From Struthio camelus (Eukaryota > Chordata > Aves > Struthioniformes > Struthionidae): a stretch of DNA of 64,000 nucleotides. Each line of letters opens with the position of its first letter. Positions within the stretch are counted from its first letter, which is position 1. The position numbers were made by a program, and so were the translations under genes. The notes beneath the pieces are model-generated. The model was not told where the DNA came from and ran no database searches. It saw only the letters and a program-made list of their open reading frames with translations. Of the stretch, positions 59,521-64,000 are shown one piece after another. The DNA lies in the NCBI RefSeq assembly GCF_040807025.1, contig NC_090956.1:613017-677016 (forward strand), read 5' to 3'.

Positions 59521-61301
59521 CTCCTGCTGTGTGCACTGCGCTCCTGCTGCGCGCTGCCCTCCCCTGCTGCACTCGCCTGCACGCTCCCCTCTCCTGCTGC
59601 ACTCCCCTGCACTCTCCCCTCTCCTGCTGTGTGCTCTCCTGCATGCTCCCCTCTCCTGCTGCGCTCCCCTGCATCCTCCCCTCTCCTGCTGTGTGCTCTC
59701 CTGCATGCTCCCCTCTCCTGCTGCATGCTCCCCTGCACGCTCCCCTCTCCTGCTGCGTGCTCCCCTGCACGCTCCCCTCTCCTGCTGTGCTCCCCTGCAC
59801 GCTCCCCTCTCCTGCTGCGCTCCCCTGCACACTCCCCTCTCCTGCTGCGCTCCCCTGCACGCTCCCCTCTCCTGCTGCGCTCCCCTGCACGCTCCCCTCT
59901 CCTGCTGTGTGCTCCCCTGCACGCTCCCCTCTCCTGCTGCGCTCCCCTGCATCCTCCCCTCTCCTGCTGTGTGCTCTCCTGCATGCTCCCCTCTCCTGCT
60001 GCGCTCCCTTGCACGCTCCCCTCTCCTGCTGCGTGCTCCCCTGCACGCTCCCCTCTCCTGCTGCACTCCCCTGCATGCTCCCCTCTCCTGCTGTGTGCTC
60101 TCCTGCATGCTCCCCTCTCCTGCTGCGCTCCCCTGTATGCTCCCCTCTCCTGCTGTGTGCTCTCCTGCATGCTCCCCTCTCCTGCTGCGTGCTCCCCTGC
60201 ACGCTCCCCTCTCCTGCTGCGTGCTCCCCTGCACGCTCCCCTCTCCTGCTGCGCTCCCCTGCACGCTCCCCTCTCCTGCTGCGCTCCCCTGCACGCTCCC
60301 CTCTCCTGCTGCGCTCCCCTGCACTCTCCCCTCTCCTGCTGCACTCCCCTGCATGCTCCCCTCTCCTGCTGTGTGCTCTCCTGCATGCTCCCCTCTCCTG
60401 CTGCGCTCCCCTGCATGTTCCCCTCTCCTGCTGTGTGCTCCCCTGCACGCTCCCCTCTCCTGCTGCGTGCTCCCCTGCACGCTCCCCTCTCCTGCTGCGC
60501 TCCCCTGCACGCTCCCCTCTCCTGCTGCGCTCCCCTGCACACTCCCCTCTCCTGCTGCGTGCTCCCCTGCATGCTCCCCTCTCCTGCTGCGTGCTCCCCT
60601 GCACGCTCCCCTCTCCTGCTGCGCTCCCCTGCACACTCCCCTCTCCTGCTGTGTGCTCCCCTGCACGCTCCCCTCTCCTGCTGCGCTCCCCTGCATGCTC
60701 CCCTCTCCTGCTGTGTGCTCCCCTGCACGCTCCCCTCTCCTGCTGCGCTCCCCTGCATGCTCCCCTCTCCTGCTGTGTGCTCCCCTGCACGCTCCCCTCT
60801 CCTGCTGCGCTCCCCTGCATGCTCCCCTCTCCTGCTGTGTGCTCCCCTGCACGCTCCCCTCTCCTGCTGCGCTCCCCTGCATGTTCCCCTCTCCTGCTGT
60901 GTGCTCCCCTGCACGCTCCCCTCTCCTGCTGCGTGCTCCCCTGCACGCTCCCCTCTCCTGCTGCGCTCCCCTGCACGCTCCCCTCTCCTGCTGCGCTCCC
61001 CTGCACACTCCCCTCTCCTGCTGCGTGCTCCCCTGCATGCTCCCCTCTCCTGCTGCGTGCTCCCCTGCACGCTCCCCTCTCCTGCTGCGCTCCCCTGCAC
61101 ACTCCCCTCTCCTGCTGTGTGCTCCCCTGCACGCTCCCCTCTCCTGCTGCGCTCCCCTGCATGCTCCCCTCTCCTGCTGTGTGCTCCCCTGCACGCTCCC
61201 CTCTCCTGCTGCGCTCCCCTGCATGCTCCCCTCTCCTGCTGTGTGCTCCCCTGCACGCTCCCCTCTCCTGCTGCGCTCCCCTGTGCTCTCCCCTCTCTTC
61301 C
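59521..61301. repeat. 30/32-bp intronic minisatellite, about 58 copies
   Basis: About 1.78 kb of units such as GCTCCCCTGCACGCTCCCCT followed by CTCCTGCTGC (30 bp), or the same with an inserted GT (32 bp). Variants are CACG/CATG/CACA and CTCCCC/CTCTCC. The plus strand is strongly pyrimidine-rich. Units lack stops in all frames, so frames of about 600-800 codons are open on both strands. The 30/32-bp mixture shifts frame repeatedly, which argues against any single selected protein. Confidence 0.97.
60411..61282. repeat. Recent 466-bp tandem duplication inside the 30/32-bp array
   Basis: The rare variant CTGCATGTTC occurs at 60411 and again at 60877, 466 bp apart. Aligning the two copies by eye from these points gives 406 bp (60411-60816 against 60877-61282) with no mismatch, including every unit-length variant in the same order. 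This indicates a recent unequal exchange or an assembly duplication. Confidence 0.9.
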
Positions 61302-61853
61302 CCTCCGGAGCCCGCCCTTCCCTCAGCAACGGTAGCAGAGCAGTGGAGAATGGTCTTTTGTTGCCATAACAACGAAGGTGCTAACATGGTGTTGACTAAC
61401 TGCAAGCTGATATGATCAGAGAATGGAAGTATCGAGTTGCTATGGTAACCCAAATGCCGAATTTGAAATTGTGTCAATAGCAAAGTTACCAAAGAGGAAG
61501 CAAATGTAAACAGCAGTTTGGGGAACGCAGGCCTGACGCTGGCCCGAGATGGCCCTGCTGCCGCAACAGGCGTTTTGCCCGTGCAAGGCACCGAGGAACC
61601 CACCGAGGCCCGGCTGCAGCGCGGCGCCGCGTCCCGCGGGACCCCCGTTCACCAGGGGTGGAGACCGCGGGAACGGGGAACGTGGGGCAGGGCTGCACGC
61701 ACGGGGCTGACCCCCCGGGCTGCCGCCTGTGCGCCCCGCCTCTGCTTCCCGTGTGCTTCCCGTGTGCATGCGGGCGCTGCTGCGAGGCAGCAAGGACGGG
61801 CTGCAGTGCTCCTGCAGCCGGAGGGAGGCTCTGCCCGCGCCGTGGGGATCCAG
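61302..61853 (-). other. HS3ST4 intron between two minisatellites
   Basis: Unique-looking spacer, AT-rich at 61360-61520 and GC-rich at 61530-61850. No exon is recognised. Confidence 0.5.
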
Positions 61854-63174
61854 CCGTGCCGTGGGGCTTGCACTGTGGGGCTTGCATCATGGGGCTCTGC
61901 CCGTGCCGTGGGGTTGTATCTGTGCCGTGGGGTTTGGGCCATGGGGCTCTGCTTGCACTGTGGGGCTCTGTCCATGCCCGTGGGACTCTGCCCGTGCTGT
62001 GGGGCTCACACCATGGGGCTCTGCTTATGCTATGGGGCTCACACCATGGGGCTCTGTCCGTGCCATGGGGCTTGCACCATGGGGCTCTGCCTGTGCCAAG
62101 GGGCTTGCACCATTGGGCTCTGTCCGTGCCATGGGGCTTGCACCATGGGGCTCTGCTCATACTATGGGGCTCACACCATGGGGCTCTGTCTGTGCTGTGG
62201 GGCTCACACCATGGGGCTCTGCTTATGCTATGGGGCTCACACCATGGGGCTCTGTCCGTGCCATGGGGCTTGCACCATGGGGCTCTGCTTATGCTATGGG
62301 GCTCACACCATGGGGCTCTGTCCGTGCCATGGGGCTTGCACCATGGGGCTCTGCCTGTGCCAAGGGGCTTGCACCATGGGGCTCTGTCTGTGCTGTGGGG
62401 CTTGCATCATTGGGCTCTGTCCGTGCCATGGGGCTTGCACCATGGGGCTCTGCTTATGCTATGGGGCTCACACCATGGGGCTCTGTCTGTGCTGTGGGGC
62501 TTGCACCATGGGGCTCTGCTTATGCTATGGGGCTCACACCATGGGGCTCTGTCCGTGCCATGGGGCTTGCACCATGGGGCTCTGCCTGTGCCAAGGGGCT
62601 TGCACCATGGGGCTCTGTCCGTGCCATGGGGCTTGCACCATGGGGCTCTGCTTATGCTATGGGGCTCACACCATGGGGCTCTGTCCGTGCCATGAGGCTT
62701 GCACCATGGGGCTCTGCCTGTGCCAAGGGGCTTGCACCATGGGGCTCTGTCTGTGCTGTGGGGCTTGCATCATTGGGCTCTGTCCGTGCCATGGGGCTTG
62801 CACCATGGGGCTCTGCCTGTGCCAAGGGGCTCGCACCATGGGGCTCTGTCCGTGCCATGGGGCTTGCACCATGGGGCTCTGCTTATGCTATGGGGCTCAC
62901 ATCATGGGGCTCTGTCCGTGCCATGGGGCTTGCACCATGGGGCTCTGCCTGTGCCAAGGGGCTTGCACCATGGGGCTCTGCCTGTGCCAAGGGGCTCACA
63001 CCATGGGGCTCTGTCTGTGCCGTGGGGCTTGCACCATGGGGCTCTGTCCGTGCCGTGGGGCTTGCACCATGGGGCTCTGCCTGTGCCAAGGGGCTCACAC
63101 CATGGGGCTCTGTCTGTGCCGTGGGGCTCGCACCATGGGGCTCTGTCTGTGCTGTGGGGCTTGCACCATGGGGC
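61854..63174. repeat. 33-bp intronic minisatellite, about 40 copies
   Basis: About 1.32 kb of 33-bp units built as ATGGGGCTCTGTCCGTGCC followed by ATGGGGCTTGCACC. The main subtypes have GTCCGTGCCA, GCCTGTGCCA, GCTTATGCTA or GTCTGTGCTG in the centre. The unit is a multiple of three without stops, so a frame coding an 11-residue repeat (MGLCPCHGACT type) stays open for over 500 codons. A variant TTGCATCATTGGGCTC recurs at about 62402 and 62765, 363 bp (11 units) apart. Treated as non-coding intronic satellite. Confidence 0.97.
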
Positions 63175-64000
63175 AGGGCACCGCCAGCAGCATTTGAGCC
63201 CCTTTCCCAGAAGCAGGGGACGATGCCTTTAGAGCGCAGCCTGTTCCTAATGTGATTTTTCATCATCAAGCCCCGTCCAGAGCCCAACGATTGCAAAGAA
63301 AGGGATTCTGTGTCTCCACAAAATGTAAAATCTTTAACGGCTCATTGGCATGTGCATAAGTTGGCCTGGATAAGAAGTTACTCCTGAGAGTCTGCTATTG
63401 ATTCTGTCAGGGATTCAGAGGTTTTATAGGCATCGCTCAGGATCTCTTTAGTACTTGTACCTTCTTAATGGCTCTCACCACCGATAGAACCGAAAATATC
63501 CCCCTGCGCACCGGGAAGAGGCTGAGCCCATGCCAGGAGACAGCACTTCCCTTCCCCGCCGGAGGAGCGCGGCTGTCCTCCAGGCTCGGCCAGGCAAGCC
63601 TTCCCAGACAGTCCTCAGCAAGGACAGCTTCTGTGCTTCCTTGCACGTGTGTAGGAGGTGGAGGAGATACCAGGCTAGGGGAAAAGGTGGGTGAACTTCA
63701 CCAGGAAGGCTCCTCTCCTCCTACCAGTATGCAACAAAATCAGTGGGCAGCTGGCTGAGTAGCAGACGGAAATATAAATACACTCTGATTTCACTGGGAC
63801 CATCTGGCTCCAGCATGATAGGCGGGTAAGACCGCTATAATCATGGGCAGAGAACTAAGCTGATCCATTAAAGTCTTTTAGTAGAAGCAACTATGGAAGC
63901 CACGTTAATCCAGCAACGTTATGTGAACAGACATCACAAGGTTAGACCCATTCAGCTGCAATTAAAAATAACCCTCACTGTTCAGGCTGGCTTGGGTAGC
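63175..64000 (-). other. HS3ST4 intron, right end of window
   Basis: Unique-looking mixed-composition sequence. No exon, repeat family or RNA gene is recognised. The intron continues past the window edge. Confidence 0.5.

Noticed and set aside
58982-61603. Frames of about 630-800 codons on both strands across the 30/32-bp array
   Set aside because: The units have no stops in any frame and the 30/32-bp mixture shifts the frame repeatedly. The region is intronic to HS3ST4.
61518-63255. 559- and 508-codon plus-strand frames with Cys-rich 11-residue repeats
   Set aside because: Explained by a 33-bp stop-free tandem unit. More than one frame is open and there is no domain or signal peptide. Kept only as a point to check.

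Overview
The window looks like vertebrate nuclear DNA, most likely from a bird and possibly from a GC-rich microchromosome. Three things support this. The only confidently recognised host coding sequence is a vertebrate heparan sulfate 3-O-sulfotransferase exon that reads as HS3ST4. There is a CR1-type LINE with the esterase-domain ORF1 known from birds and other sauropsids. The background is very rich in CpG blocks and minisatellites. A crocodilian or turtle cannot be excluded by eye. There are no bacterial-style operons, rRNA genes, CRISPR arrays or tRNA genes that I can support.

Layout. The terminal coding exon of HS3ST4 lies on the minus strand at 50954-51590. It opens at a good splice acceptor and ends in TAG. 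Everything to its right (51591-64000) is therefore the 3' part of the preceding HS3ST4 intron; the first exon is outside the window. Everything to its left is 3'UTR followed by about 50 kb of downstream sequence in which I find no conserved protein-coding exon.

The downstream flank (1-50.4 kb) alternates between CpG-rich blocks (about 14-14.6, 15.2-16.6, 17.2-17.8, 18.8-20.0, 21.2-22.7, 26.4-26.9, 30.6-31.9, 32.2-33.1, 37.0-37.7, 39.6-40.3, 44.3-44.8 and 47.3-48.9 kb) and AT-rich, homeodomain- and forkhead-motif-rich stretches (for example 14.6-15.07, 16.9-17.15, 20.3-20.7, 31.9-32.2, 36.0-36.6 and 46.8-47.2 kb). This resembles a regulatory landscape around a developmental gene. That reading is inference.

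Superimposed are about ten tandem-repeat arrays: a 19-bp array (3.9 kb), (ATGGG)n (17.8 kb), a 145-bp GGA-bearing duplication (19.4 kb), a large (GCACR)n pentamer array (22.7 kb) and its reverse-oriented relative (36.6 kb), an interrupted CTG/CAG array (24.9 kb), a 17/18-bp array with a 102-bp higher-order unit (34.4 kb), a GTCCCC array (35.4 kb), a GT-rich array (38.6 kb) and a 17/18-bp array (46.2 kb). Inside the HS3ST4 intron are a degenerate CR1 element (54.9-56.3 kb), a 1.8-kb 30/32-bp array (59.5 kb) and a 1.3-kb 33-bp array (61.9 kb). The arrays create hundreds of codons of open frame in several frames at once. I treat these as artefacts of stop-free repeat units, not genes.

I did not find a convincing new gene system. 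The most notable items are the oppositely oriented pentamer arrays with asymmetric CpG-decay variants, the recent 466-bp duplication inside the intronic array, the interrupted CAG/CTG array, and the cluster of CpG-rich and AT-rich blocks downstream of HS3ST4.
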